DNA from: an uncultured Acetatifactor sp.
GTDB taxonomy: Bacteria > Bacillota > Clostridia > Lachnospirales > Lachnospiraceae
Length of the DNA: 64,000 bases
Reading direction: 5' to 3'
Assembly: GCA_947627535.1 (NCBI GenBank)
Contig: CANQWM010000003.1
Span: 1-64,000, forward strand
The translations under genes and the position numbers were made by a program. Position 1 is the first letter of the stretch. The number at the start of each line of letters is the position of its first letter. This document shows positions 9,398 through 17,715 of the stretch, piece by piece. The notes beneath the pieces are model-generated. The model was not told where the DNA came from and did no database searches. It was given only the letters and a program-made list of their open reading frames with translations.

Positions 9398-9763
9398 ATG
9401 AAGAAGAAAACAATGGTACTATCCGGTGTCGCTGTGCTTGTATTGTTGGTGGGAAGCGTGACCGCATTTGCCGCCGAGTCCGATGAGCCCAGCTATCTCA
9501 CTGGGAGGCAGCGCAGCACCGCACGAAACGAAGTGTACGAGCAGGCGGCTGAACTGCCGGAGGATGAGCAGGACGCTTTCCTTGCGGAGAACGGTATTGC
9601 GGACACACCATACTCCGAGGAAGCGGCTGCGTCTTACAGCTATGTCAGCGGCCAACAGAGAGGCGCGTCCTACCGGCAGGGCGATGATGCGGACAGCGCA
9701 CAGGATATGTCCGGGTACAGCTATCTGACCGGGCAGCAGCGCGGCAATAGCTATCACAAGTAA
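9398..9763 (+). CDS. Small secreted protein with repeated Y-L-T-G-Q-Q-R motifs
   Basis: 121 residues. AAGGTGGA precedes the ATG. The first ~25 residues are a typical Sec signal peptide (VLVLLVGSVTAFAAES). The mature part has three related motifs: PSYLTGRQRS right after cleavage, YSYVSGQQRGASYRQG in the middle, and YSYLTGQQRGNSYHK at the very end, with an acidic helical spacer (ELPEDEQDAFLAENGI). No known domain is recognised. It lies upstream of a response regulator and sensor kinase in the same orientation, so it could be a target, ligand or modulator of that system; this is inference. It could also be a precursor of small peptides, given the repeats. Confidence 0.7.
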   Translation: MKKKTMVLSGVAVLVLLVGSVTAFAAESDEPSYLTGRQRSTARNEVYEQAAELPEDEQDAFLAENGIADTPYSEEAAASYSYVSGQQRGASYRQGDDADSAQDMSGYSYLTGQQRGNSYHK

Positions 9764-9778
9764 TATAAAGACAAAATG

Positions 9779-9820
9779 CGCAAAATGGCAAACCGTCCAA
9801 GCGGCGGTTTGCGTTTTGCG
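9779..9820 (+). promoter_or_regulatory. Stem-loop between the secreted protein and the response regulator
   Basis: CGCAAAA-TG-GCAAACCG (9779-9795) pairs with CGGTTTGC-G-TTTTGCG (9805-9820), leaving one small bulge. No U-tract follows, so it is more likely an attenuator, processing site or partial terminator than a full terminator. It lies 18 bases before the regulator's start. Confidence 0.55.
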
Positions 9821-9838
9821 TTGCATGGGAGGAAAATC

Positions 9839-10510
9839 ATGGCTTACCTGCTGGCTGTCGATGACGAAAGGGACATAGTAGAGCTTATTTCCCGTTTTGC
9901 GGAGCACGAGGGGCATACCGTCGATACGGCGGATAACGGTGCGGAGGCGCTGAGCCTGTGTCAAAGGAACGACTATGACCTTATCATTCTTGATATTATG
10001 ATGCCGGAGATGGACGGATTCACGGTCTGCAAGAAGCTCCGGGAGGAAAAGAAAACTCCCGTTATCATGCTCTCCGCATTGGGGACGGAGTACGATAAGC
10101 TGATGGGTTTTGAACTGGGCATTGACGACTATGTGGTGAAGCCCTTCTCCCCTCGGGAGCTGATGGCGCGGGTCAAGGCGGTCCTTGCAAGAAATACGTC
10201 CGGCGGGTTGAAGAATGAGATTGTGATACAGGGCATCCGTATTGAAATGCTCTCTCACGAGGTCTTTGTGGACGGCGTGAAGACGGAACTGACCGCGAAG
10301 GAGTATGAGCTGCTCTCCTACTTCATACAGAACAAAGGGATTGCCCTGACACGGGAGAAAATTCTAAACGCCGTGTGGGGGTACGACTATTACGGTGACG
10401 ACCGCACGGTGGACTGGCAGATTAAGCTGCTGCGCGGCAAGCTGGGGCCCTATCGGAAATGTATTGTCACATTGCGGGGAACGGGGTATCGGTTCGATGA
10501 AAAAGCGTAA
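9839..10510 (+). CDS. OmpR-family response regulator
   Basis: 223 residues from the ATG at 9839 (GGGAGGA upstream; an earlier in-frame ATG at 9776 lies inside the stem-loop and is rejected). The receiver domain has acidic DD at 8-9, the phosphoacceptor Asp52 in IILDIMMPEMDG, and Lys in VVKPFSPREL. The C-terminal winged helix ends with the usual VTLRGTGYRF. The sensor kinase start codon overlaps its end, so the two are translationally coupled. It should bind DNA near its own target genes; the secreted protein gene and the TetR-MATE pair are the nearest candidates. Confidence 0.92.
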   Translation: MAYLLAVDDERDIVELISRFAEHEGHTVDTADNGAEALSLCQRNDYDLIILDIMMPEMDGFTVCKKLREEKKTPVIMLSALGTEYDKLMGFELGIDDYVVKPFSPRELMARVKAVLARNTSGGLKNEIVIQGIRIEMLSHEVFVDGVKTELTAKEYELLSYFIQNKGIALTREKILNAVWGYDYYGDDRTVDWQIKLLRGKLGPYRKCIVTLRGTGYRFDEKA

Positions 10511-11936
10511 ATCTTTCGGCGTAAAGCTATGGCTGTGGTTTGTCCTTTTTTCTGCCGTAATCTTTCTTGTGCTTTGGTTTTTGCAGACTGTATTTTTACA
10601 GAGCTTCTATAACAATATGGCGATCCGTGGCGCGGAAAGGGCGGCAAAGAAAATGGCGGAACATTCTTCCAGCGCGGACTTCCATGACGTGATTGACGAA
10701 ACGGCAGCGGAAAACTCCCTGCTTGTGTTCGTGACGGACGCCGAGGGAAACATCCTGTACAGCGCCGACGAATATAAGCGCCTTTACGGGGAAACGGAAC
10801 AGGAGGAGCATCAAAACGGGAACCCTTACTTTTCCTCCGATGAAATTCTGAACTGGGAAAAAGGCGCGTTGCGGAATCTGCCATACAGCTATGAAGCGCT
10901 CATTGCGAAGCTTAAAGAGACCGGAACAAACAGTGTTGGCTTTGTCACGGAGGACAGCACGGCTTACGTGACGGGAAACATTCTGGACAGCGGAAATATT
11001 CTCTATATCAGTATGCCCCTTGGTACTGTCGGCGGGACAGTCAGAATATTGCGGATCCAGCTTGTATGGGTCTCCGCCCTGTCTCTGATTTTGGGGTTCG
11101 TCCTTGCCTGGGGCATTTCTAAACGGTTTGAGAGGCCGATAGAGAAGATAGCCGATTCCGCCAGAAAGATTGCCGGGGGCAACTTCCACCCGGAATTACC
11201 AAAAGGCTTTTGCACGGAGCTGGATGAGTTGTCAGATACGCTGAGGGACACGGCGCTGCGTTTGGAAAAGGCCCAAAACGCCCAGCGGGAATTTCTTGCC
11301 AGCGTCTCACACGATTTGAGGACGCCCCTCACAATGATCAGGGGCTACGCGGAGATGGTCAAAGAGATCTCGTGGAGCGACGCGGAAAGGCGGGAAAAGG
11401 ATCTGGACATCATCGCTCGCGAGGCGGACAGGCTGACAGCGCTGGTCAACGAAATCCTGGACTTTTCCGCTATGCAGTCAAACGGCGCGCCGCAGGAGTA
11501 CGGCGTTATCGACCTGAGCCGCGCAAGCCGCGAGGTGATTGGACAGTTTTTGCCCTTCTGCGAACAGAACGGCTTTGTGATTGAGGCGGATATTATGGAT
11601 GGCATCACCGTCTCCGCGGACGAGGCGCAGATCAAGCGGGTCATCTATAATTTCATTGACAACGCCGTAAATCACACGGGTGAAAGCAAAAAAATCAAGG
11701 TGTCGCTGACAGCAGCGGACGGCTCCGTGCGGTTTACGGTAACTGACTACGGCAAGGGCATCGCCGATGAGGACCTCCCTTATATCTGGGACCGCTATTA
11801 CACCGCTCGAAACAGGAAAAACAAAACCGTTGTTTCAGGTCTGGGCCTGTCTATCGCAAAAGAAATTTTAACAGCGCATAGAGCAAAATTTGGCGTTGAC
11901 AACAAGAATAACTGCACATTTTGGTTTGAGCTTTAA
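10497..11936 (+). CDS. Membrane sensor histidine kinase
   Basis: 479 residues from the ATG at 10497, which overlaps the regulator's last codons. TM1 lies at about 13-35, an extracytoplasmic sensor region of about 145 residues follows, TM2 lies at about 184-206, then HAMP (ERPIEKIADSARKIAGGNF), a HisKA box with His in ASVSHDLRTPLTMIRGYAEM, an N box (NFIDNAVNHTG) and G boxes (DYGKGIADEDLPYIWDRYY, GLGLSIAKEI). All catalytic motifs are present. The sensor region has no recognisable named domain, so the signal is unknown; a secreted protein encoded upstream and an efflux pump downstream make an envelope or peptide signal plausible. Confidence 0.92.
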   Translation: MKKRKSFGVKLWLWFVLFSAVIFLVLWFLQTVFLQSFYNNMAIRGAERAAKKMAEHSSSADFHDVIDETAAENSLLVFVTDAEGNILYSADEYKRLYGETEQEEHQNGNPYFSSDEILNWEKGALRNLPYSYEALIAKLKETGTNSVGFVTEDSTAYVTGNILDSGNILYISMPLGTVGGTVRILRIQLVWVSALSLILGFVLAWGISKRFERPIEKIADSARKIAGGNFHPELPKGFCTELDELSDTLRDTALRLEKAQNAQREFLASVSHDLRTPLTMIRGYAEMVKEISWSDAERREKDLDIIAREADRLTALVNEILDFSAMQSNGAPQEYGVIDLSRASREVIGQFLPFCEQNGFVIEADIMDGITVSADEAQIKRVIYNFIDNAVNHTGESKKIKVSLTAADGSVRFTVTDYGKGIADEDLPYIWDRYYTARNRKNKTVVSGLGLSIAKEILTAHRAKFGVDNKNNCTFWFEL

Positions 11937-11980
11937 ATCTGTTCAAATACACGAAGAATATAAAACGTGACGCCCTTCTC

Positions 11981-12032
11981 TTGACAAGCTAACGGTGTTA
12001 GTATACAATATACTAACACCGTTAGCTTGTCA
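11981..12032 (+). promoter_or_regulatory. Promoter embedded in a perfect palindrome: TetR-family operator
   Basis: A 24-base arm (11982-12005) and its exact reverse complement (12009-12032) flank a 3-base centre. Within it, TTGACA (11981-11986) and TACAAT (12004-12009) are spaced by 17, so the promoter sits inside the palindrome. Each arm also holds a smaller inverted repeat, CTAACGGTGTTAG and CTAACACCGTTAG, typical of TetR operators. The TetR-family start codon follows 12 bases later, so autorepression of the regulator-efflux operon is very likely. Confidence 0.9.
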
Positions 12033-12043
12033 GGGAGGAAACT

Positions 12044-12625
12044 ATGGCTCGACAAGGTTTAACCCGCGCGGACATCATTCAAGCTGCAATAGAGATGATC
12101 GAATCGGAGGGACTGCACAGCTTTTCCCTGCGGGAACTGGCAAGCAGGCTCCATATAAAAGCGGCATCGCTATATAATCACATCACAAGTTCGGACGAAC
12201 TCCACACGGAGATTGGCTATTACGCCATTTCGGAGCTTAAGAAGGTCCAGCTGGCCGCCATTGCCGGAAAGGAACGGTCAGAGGCAATTGAATCACTGGC
12301 TGACGCCTATTACCGTTTTGGAAAAGATCGTCCGGAGATTTATAAAGTCATTCTGTCTCTGCCTATGGTGAAAAATGACGCGATCCACAGTGCCGGCTTT
12401 GACATCGTGAAACCCATCATGACAGCGATGGCCGGTTATCGTTTGACCAGGGAGCAGATGATGCACCTGCAGAGGGTTTTTCGCAGTATCATGCACGGAT
12501 TTATCTCTCAGGAGGAGGCCGGCTGCTTCCGGCAATTTCCGGTTGACGTCGGGGACAGCTACCGGATGGCGGTTCGAGGATTTATTTTGCTGTTGGAAAA
12601 CTCAGAAAAAGAGGCGCAGACATGA
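12044..12625 (+). CDS. TetR-family transcriptional regulator
   Basis: 193 residues. GGGAGG lies just before the ATG. The N-terminal helix-turn-helix (about 26-46: SLRELASRLHIKAASLYNHI) is canonical. The C-terminal half resembles the WHG/TetR_C_33 ligand-binding domain (FRSIMHGFISQEEAGCFRQF). Its stop overlaps the start of the efflux pump gene (ATGA), so both are one operon from the palindromic promoter. It is expected to repress that operon and to be released by a pump substrate; ligand unknown. Confidence 0.92.
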   Translation: MARQGLTRADIIQAAIEMIESEGLHSFSLRELASRLHIKAASLYNHITSSDELHTEIGYYAISELKKVQLAAIAGKERSEAIESLADAYYRFGKDRPEIYKVILSLPMVKNDAIHSAGFDIVKPIMTAMAGYRLTREQMMHLQRVFRSIMHGFISQEEAGCFRQFPVDVGDSYRMAVRGFILLLENSEKEAQT

Positions 12626-13971
12626 AGACAGACAAGACGGAGCTTTTTGAAACAACACCGGTTACACGGGCGGTTATCGCTTTGGTGGTTCCTACGGTAA
12701 TCAGCCAGATCATCACTGTCATTTACAACATGGCGGACACTTTCTTCATCGGTCAGATAGGCGATCCCAATCAGGTGGCGGCCGCATCTCTTAGTCTGCC
12801 GCTGTTTCTGGTGACCACGGGGCTTGCCAATCTTTTCGGTATCGGGGGCGCCAGTCTCATCTCACGAAGTTTAGGACTGGGTGACACGGACAAGGCGCGG
12901 AAAACCTCAGCCTTCTGCATCTGGACATCTGCCGCGGCGGCGTTTCTATATGGAGTTGGGATATTTGCTTTTCGCCGTGCAATTCTTCCTTTCGTCGGAA
13001 CAGATCCCTATACTTTTGACTACTGCAACAGTTATCTTTTTTGGACGCTGACGGTAGGAGCGGTGCCAACAGTGTTGAACGCGGCGCTTGCGCATCTTGT
13101 CCGGGCAGAAGGGTATTCCGGTCAGGCGAGCTTCGGCGTGGCGCTTGGCGGTGTTCTCAACATACTGTTGGACCCTGTGTTTATTTTCGGTTTTCATCTT
13201 GAAATCACAGGCGCAGCCGTAGCAACCATGCTTTCCAATTTCATTGCAATGCTGTACTTTATGGCGTTGATCCTGATAAAACGCGGCAGGTTCCATCTTA
13301 CCCTGAATCTTAGGTATTATTCTGTCTCGGACGGCATACCCAGAGAAGTGCTGCTGGTGGGACTCCCCAGTTCCATCATGAACGTAATGGGAATTTTCTC
13401 TAACATCACCCTCAATAAGCTGCTTGTCAGCTACTCCAACGCGGCGGTGGCGGGAATCGGTATCGCCAAGAAAATCGATATGCTGGCCTTTGCGATTGCC
13501 AACGGCCTATCTCAGGGCGTTATTCCTCTGATTGGATATAATTACTCCGCAAAAAATACCGGGCGTATGCGCTCCGCCATCAAGGTAACCCTTATTTTGA
13601 GCCTTGCCGTTACGACGGCCGGGGCGATCCTTTTATTCACCTGCGCTAATCCCCTGGTACGGGCATTCATCAATGATGCGGAGACTGTGCGGTACGGCAG
13701 TATGTTCCAAAGAATCATCTGCATCACAGGACCGTTTACGGCAATTACAACGGTTATTATTTCCATCTTTCAGTCTGTGGGACAGAAGGGAAAACCGCTG
13801 GTGCTTTCCATGCTGAGAAAAGGCGGGCTGGATGTGCCGTTTATGTTCCTTCTGGATTCTCTGGCGGGCGCCGACGCCATCGCGTGGGCAACTCCTATTG
13901 CGGACTGCGGAGCCATGCTGGCAGGTATTCTCCTGTTTCTGCCGTTATGGAGAAAAATGGGAAAAGAATAG
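12622..13971 (+). CDS. MATE-family multidrug efflux transporter
   Basis: 449 residues with about 12 membrane helices. The opening (PVTRAVIALVVPTVISQIITVIYNMADTFF; only part needed: TVISQIITVIYNMADTF) is typical of the MATE branch that includes MepA. An internal repeat is visible as ASLSLPLFLVTTGLANLFG and AGIGIAKKIDMLAFAIANG. Such pumps export cationic drugs using Na+ or H+ gradients. It is coupled by a 4-base overlap to the TetR gene, which probably controls it. The gene ends 30 bases before the convergent ATPase gene. Confidence 0.92.
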   Translation: MKTDKTELFETTPVTRAVIALVVPTVISQIITVIYNMADTFFIGQIGDPNQVAAASLSLPLFLVTTGLANLFGIGGASLISRSLGLGDTDKARKTSAFCIWTSAAAAFLYGVGIFAFRRAILPFVGTDPYTFDYCNSYLFWTLTVGAVPTVLNAALAHLVRAEGYSGQASFGVALGGVLNILLDPVFIFGFHLEITGAAVATMLSNFIAMLYFMALILIKRGRFHLTLNLRYYSVSDGIPREVLLVGLPSSIMNVMGIFSNITLNKLLVSYSNAAVAGIGIAKKIDMLAFAIANGLSQGVIPLIGYNYSAKNTGRMRSAIKVTLILSLAVTTAGAILLFTCANPLVRAFINDAETVRYGSMFQRIICITGPFTAITTVIISIFQSVGQKGKPLVLSMLRKGGLDVPFMFLLDSLAGADAIAWATPIADCGAMLAGILLFLPLWRKMGKE

Positions 13972-14001
13972 AAAAATACTTCTATCGATTGCCATATTGG
14001 T

Positions 14002-15297
14002 TTAGATACAAAATGCGGCATAGAGAGGAACGGTCTTTTTCCCGTCCTTAAAGCCAAAGTTTTTCGCAGAGAGCTTGATGGCGTAATTGGGCTTGTAGGT
14101 GTCCATATAGACCTTTAAGCTCTTGGCTCTTGTGTTGTCGGCGGATTTGACCTCAATGGGAATAAGCCTGCCTTCCCGCTGAATGACAAAATCAATTTCC
14201 GCCCCACGCTGGGACTCCCAATAATAGGTCCGGTAGCCGTTTATGGTGAGCTGCACATTCACATAGTTTTCCGCAAGTCCGCCCTTAAAGTCGTTCAGTT
14301 CCTCCACCATGTAGAGGACATCGTTTGCGGCCAGATCCTTTTTGGCGGCAAGCAGACCCAGATCGGAAACATAAATCTTGAAGGCGTCGATGTCACGGTA
14401 GTTTTCCAAAGGCTTTTTTACCTGTTCCACCTTGAACACCTGTGACACAATGCCGGACAGACAGAGCCATTCGATGGCGTTCTCAAATTCGGAAGCCCGA
14501 CCGCCCTTCTTAATCAGTTTATATTGAAAACGGGTGTTTTTCTTTGAAAGCTGCACGGTGATGTTGTCGTATGCAAGCCGTGTCTTTTTCATCTCATTCA
14601 AGTTGTTGTACTTACTCATGTCGTTAAGATAGCTTGCCAGAATGGTGTCCTGCGTATGACGTACAAGGATATAATCCTTTGTCTGGGCAAACTGCATGAC
14701 GCACTCCGGCATACCGCCCACCACAAGATACTGTCGGTAAAGCAGCATTGCCGCATCGTGCAAAGCGGAAGGTATCGGCGTGTCGGTCTGGAAGGACTTT
14801 TTAATCTGCTCTACCAGAGCGTTCTCCCCCAGCGCAAGCAGGAATTCCTCCATGTCCATCGGGTAAAGAGTTTTCATATCGACCTTACCCACGGGGAAAG
14901 AAAACTTTGCACGATTTACCGCAACGCCTAAAAGACTGCCCGCCGCGATGATGTGATAATCAGGTGCGTCCTCGCAAAAATACTTCAAAGAAGTCAGCGC
15001 CCGTTCGCAAAGCTGTACCTCGTCAAAGACGACCAGCGTTTTTTCCTTGATAATGGTTTGCCCTGCGATATGCGACAGAATAGGGATCAGATAATCGGGG
15101 CTGATATTTTCGCCAAAGGTTTCCGAGAGCTTCGGATTTGTTTCAAAGTTGAAATACGCCACATTCTCATAATGTGTGCGCCCAAACTCCAAAATGGAAT
15201 AAGTCTTGCCGACCTGCCTTGCTCCCTGCAGGATCAGCGGCTTTCGGCGTTCGTTTTCTTTCCACGCTTCTAAAAAAGCCATGATTTTTCGGTACAT
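14002..15297 (-). CDS. AAA ATPase with DUF4143 domain
   Basis: 431 residues. Walker A GARQVGKT (Lys31) and Walker B LVVFDEVQ (about 90) show a P-loop ATPase of the AAA_14 type. The C-terminal third (YWESQRGAEIDFVIQREGR, IPIEVKSADNTRAKSLKVY) is the DUF4143 region with a PD-(D/E)xK-like E-D-EVK pattern. Such proteins are widespread, often mobile, and of unclear function; they can be found as single genes. AGGAGGGTC precedes the start. TATACT about 25 bases upstream of the start looks like a -10 element. Confidence 0.88.
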   Translation of the reverse strand: MYRKIMAFLEAWKENERRKPLILQGARQVGKTYSILEFGRTHYENVAYFNFETNPKLSETFGENISPDYLIPILSHIAGQTIIKEKTLVVFDEVQLCERALTSLKYFCEDAPDYHIIAAGSLLGVAVNRAKFSFPVGKVDMKTLYPMDMEEFLLALGENALVEQIKKSFQTDTPIPSALHDAAMLLYRQYLVVGGMPECVMQFAQTKDYILVRHTQDTILASYLNDMSKYNNLNEMKKTRLAYDNITVQLSKKNTRFQYKLIKKGGRASEFENAIEWLCLSGIVSQVFKVEQVKKPLENYRDIDAFKIYVSDLGLLAAKKDLAANDVLYMVEELNDFKGGLAENYVNVQLTINGYRTYYWESQRGAEIDFVIQREGRLIPIEVKSADNTRAKSLKVYMDTYKPNYAIKLSAKNFGFKDGKKTVPLYAAFCI

Positions 15298-15340
15298 AAA
15301 TGACCCTCCTGTTCAGAAGTCACTTATAGTATAGTAAAAG

Positions 15341-15398
15341 TTCGTGTAAAAATTAATGGATATTCTATAAATATTCGCATCAAATTACACGAATATTT
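15341..15398. repeat. Nested inverted repeats upstream of the ATPase gene
   Basis: TTCGTGTAA (15341-15349) is inverted at TTACACGAA (15385-15393), and AAATATTCG (15369-15377) is inverted at CGAATATTT (15390-15398). They occupy the AT-rich half of the 288-base gap between the divergent ATPase and leucine-rich-repeat genes. They could be operators or the scar of a mobile end. Confidence 0.5.
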
Positions 15399-15585
15399 TC
15401 GCAAAAAATCATGCGCCTGTACATGTCGCCCATGCGGAAATCGTCACTTATGCTGTTTTTGCGGCGCGCTGTTCTTTTTGCGGCGGCAGTTGACAAACAG
15501 ACTCGGGGGGGTAAAATACAAGCAATCCACTCTGGCGGTGGGAAAGAATGGGAAAAGGAAATAAGTTTTCAGGAGGAACAGGAAG

Positions 15586-16698
15586 ATGTTTTGTTCAAAA
15601 TGCGGAAAAGAACTGCCGGAAGGAGCAAGGTTCTGCGAAAACTGCGGAAGCCCGGTGGGGGAGGAAGCAAATAGTCCCTATGCCGGGGGAAAGCCGCTGA
15701 TCCCGGAACAAAACCCGGACAGCGGTTCAAGCGGCAGGAAATTCAAAGGGGTTTTTGGCGGCTACATACAGAAATGGAAAGGGCTTGGAACCATGAAAGC
15801 GGGGAAAAAGCTCCTGTGGCTGGGGTGCCATGGTGCCGCAGCGCTTGCGATTTTGCTTCTTTTGATCCTGGGAGCAGGGAGCAGGAGAGATTCTGACCGG
15901 GAGGAACGGGAGGCAAATCCGGGGCTTGCCGCCTTGAAAGGGGCTGGGTTAGAGGATCGGGTGATAGACTGGGGCGATGAGGAGCTTGAAAGGGCAATGC
16001 GGGAAAAAACTGGAATTTGGGACAGGGATATCCGGCTCAGCGATGTGTGGGAGATGAGTGAGCTGCAATTAGCTGCCTACTCGATCAGTGATATCAGTGC
16101 GTTGAGCGGTTTGACAAATCTAAAAAAGCTGCATTTACGCTCCGAGCAGATCAACGATATCAGTGCGCTGGGCAACTTGACAAATCTGCAGGAGTTGGAT
16201 ATATTCGGAGTTCCTGGTGCTTCGGCTCCGGGGCGGGTCAGCGATATCAGCGCCCTGAGCGGTCTGACAAATCTGGAAAAACTGAATTTAGACCGCAATC
16301 AGATCAGCGATATCAGCGCCCTGAGCGGTCTGACAAATCTGGAAGAGTTGACTTTAGACCGCAATCAGATCAGAGATATCAGCGCTCTGAGCGGTCTGAC
16401 AAATCTGAAAAAGTTGGTTTTAAGCAACAATCAGATCAGAGATATCAGCGCTCTGAGCGGTCTGACAAATCTGGAAGAGTTGAGTTTAGGCCCCAATCAG
16501 ATCAGCGATATCAGTGTGCTGAGTAACCTGACGCACTTGGAGTACGCGGCGTTACCCAACAATCAGATCAGCGATATCAGCGCCCTGAGCGTTCTGATGA
16601 ACCTGTCTTATGTGAGTTTAAATGGCAACCCGGTCAGTACGACAGATATCAAGGTACTGGAGACAGTACTGGGAAAACAATGTTTTATTTATTATTAG
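15586..16698 (+). CDS. Zinc-ribbon, single-TM, leucine-rich-repeat protein
   Basis: 370 residues; AGGAGG precedes the ATG. Residues 1-25 form a zinc ribbon (MFCSKCGKEL ... FCENCGSPVG, four Cys). A linker leads to one membrane helix at about 82-97 (AAALAILLLLILGAG). From about 165 there are eight leucine-rich repeats of 22 residues with consensus ISDISALSGLTNLEELTLDRNQ, like the internalin/SDS22 type; the second has a 7-residue insertion. The DNA of units 3-6 is nearly identical, so unit number may vary. Topology implies the ribbon in the cytosol and the repeats outside, with a protein-binding role inferred. Confidence 0.82.
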   Translation: MFCSKCGKELPEGARFCENCGSPVGEEANSPYAGGKPLIPEQNPDSGSSGRKFKGVFGGYIQKWKGLGTMKAGKKLLWLGCHGAAALAILLLLILGAGSRRDSDREEREANPGLAALKGAGLEDRVIDWGDEELERAMREKTGIWDRDIRLSDVWEMSELQLAAYSISDISALSGLTNLKKLHLRSEQINDISALGNLTNLQELDIFGVPGASAPGRVSDISALSGLTNLEKLNLDRNQISDISALSGLTNLEELTLDRNQIRDISALSGLTNLKKLVLSNNQIRDISALSGLTNLEELSLGPNQISDISVLSNLTHLEYAALPNNQISDISALSVLMNLSYVSLNGNPVSTTDIKVLETVLGKQCFIYY

Positions 16699-16759
16699 TC
16701 ATCCTTCCAAAGCAAATCAGAACAGCTAATATGATAAAAAAGAAAGAGAGGACATTTTT

Positions 16760-17494
16760 TTGGAGAAAGAGACAAAAGAACGCGCGTTGCGGGAGCTAAT
16801 GGAGAGCCTTGGGCAGAAAGAGCTGATATGGTTCAGTCAGCCAACCATCAGAGACATCTCCGAGGACTTGTTCCACGAAAAATTCCGAAAGGAACTGGAG
16901 TGGGAAAAGGAAACTCTCTGGTGTGATAGACCGGATCAGATTATGAGATTCAATATATCCGGCATGGCCGAGTTGCTCCGGGAGAATGAAAGATACTACA
17001 ATGGATTCGTGGGGCCCAGGGGAGGGCTTCACACCGAAAAAAGGGAACAGAGAGCCGCTATCATTCTGCTGAGACATGGGTATCAGATGCAGGAGAGCCT
17101 GAACAGGGAAGTGCTGCAGCGGCTGCGAAAGGATCTGGAAAGAATTCTGGAGGAGAATCAGAAAAATACCCAGGAAAGGGAGGTTGCCCTCTGCCGGTTT
17201 GAGACGATATTTGTGGAGCCGCGGCAGAGAAAACTGGAAGTTGACCAGGAAACATTGAGCGATACGGGGAGGATGATCCCCCGCAGATATTTGAAACCTG
17301 CCTTTGAACGCTTAAAAAGAGAACTGGCCCAGCCGGAGGGGAGCATAAAGACCTGCGCGGATGAGATGCTGCCCGTTTTGTCGAAACTGATCCCCGGGAA
17401 AAGCAGGGAGAAACTGGAAGCCTTCAGCCGGGACGCTGCGGTGGTGAAAGTGATGCTGAAAAATCTTTTGGAAGAATATTTTTACGCAGAATAG
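16760..17494 (+). CDS. Hypothetical helical protein
   Basis: 244 residues with a TTG start at 16760, supported by AGAGAGGA about 8 bases upstream; an internal ATG at 16799 has no ribosome site. It is rich in Glu, Arg and Leu and mostly helical (REVLQRLRKDLERILEENQKN), with no signal or membrane segment. I do not recognise a family. It lies 61 bases after the leucine-rich-repeat gene in the same direction, so they may be co-transcribed. Coiled-coil tendency suggests protein contacts, nothing more. Confidence 0.65.
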   Translation: MEKETKERALRELMESLGQKELIWFSQPTIRDISEDLFHEKFRKELEWEKETLWCDRPDQIMRFNISGMAELLRENERYYNGFVGPRGGLHTEKREQRAAIILLRHGYQMQESLNREVLQRLRKDLERILEENQKNTQEREVALCRFETIFVEPRQRKLEVDQETLSDTGRMIPRRYLKPAFERLKRELAQPEGSIKTCADEMLPVLSKLIPGKSREKLEAFSRDAAVVKVMLKNLLEEYFYAE

Positions 17495-17549
17495 ATGGGA
17501 GAAAGGAGAAAACCTTGTTTTGCCCAAAAATGAATTTATAAAAAATTTA

Positions 17550-17578
17550 TTGAAAAAGCGGCGGAAACATCATAAAAT
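17550..17578 (+). promoter_or_regulatory. Promoter of the small protein/GNAT pair
   Basis: TTGAAA (17550-17555) and TAAAAT (17573-17578), spacing exactly 17. The transcript would start near 17585 and have a leader of about 130 bases filled with inverted repeats. Confidence 0.7.
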
Positions 17579-17688
17579 ATAGTTAGAAAAGTATGAGTAA
17601 ATAAAGTGACAACAGATATGGAAGCTTTTACTTCCAGAATAACTATATTTAGAATGAGCCATATTATTATTTGCAGGCAAATAATAAT
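17575..17688 (+). promoter_or_regulatory. Inverted repeats in the leader of the toxin-antitoxin-like operon
   Basis: AAATATAGTTA (17575-17585) overlaps the -10 box and is exactly inverted at TAACTATATTT (17640-17650). Between them GGAAG/CTTCC forms a small hairpin at about 17620-17635. ATTATTATTTGC (17663-17674) and GCAAATAATAAT (17677-17688) form a perfect palindrome just before the ribosome site at 17702. These fit operators for autoregulation by the small protein, or a structured leader. Confidence 0.6.
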
Positions 17689-17715
17689 CATGTACTGACA
17701 TAGGAGGTGTTTCTT

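Noticed and set aside
15411..15674. Short frame before the leucine-rich-repeat gene
   Set aside because: It overlaps the well-supported zinc-ribbon start in another frame and lacks a ribosome site.
16080..16660. Regular repeats resembling a CRISPR array
   Set aside because: The 66-bp period encodes leucine-rich repeats in frame; there are no unique spacers.
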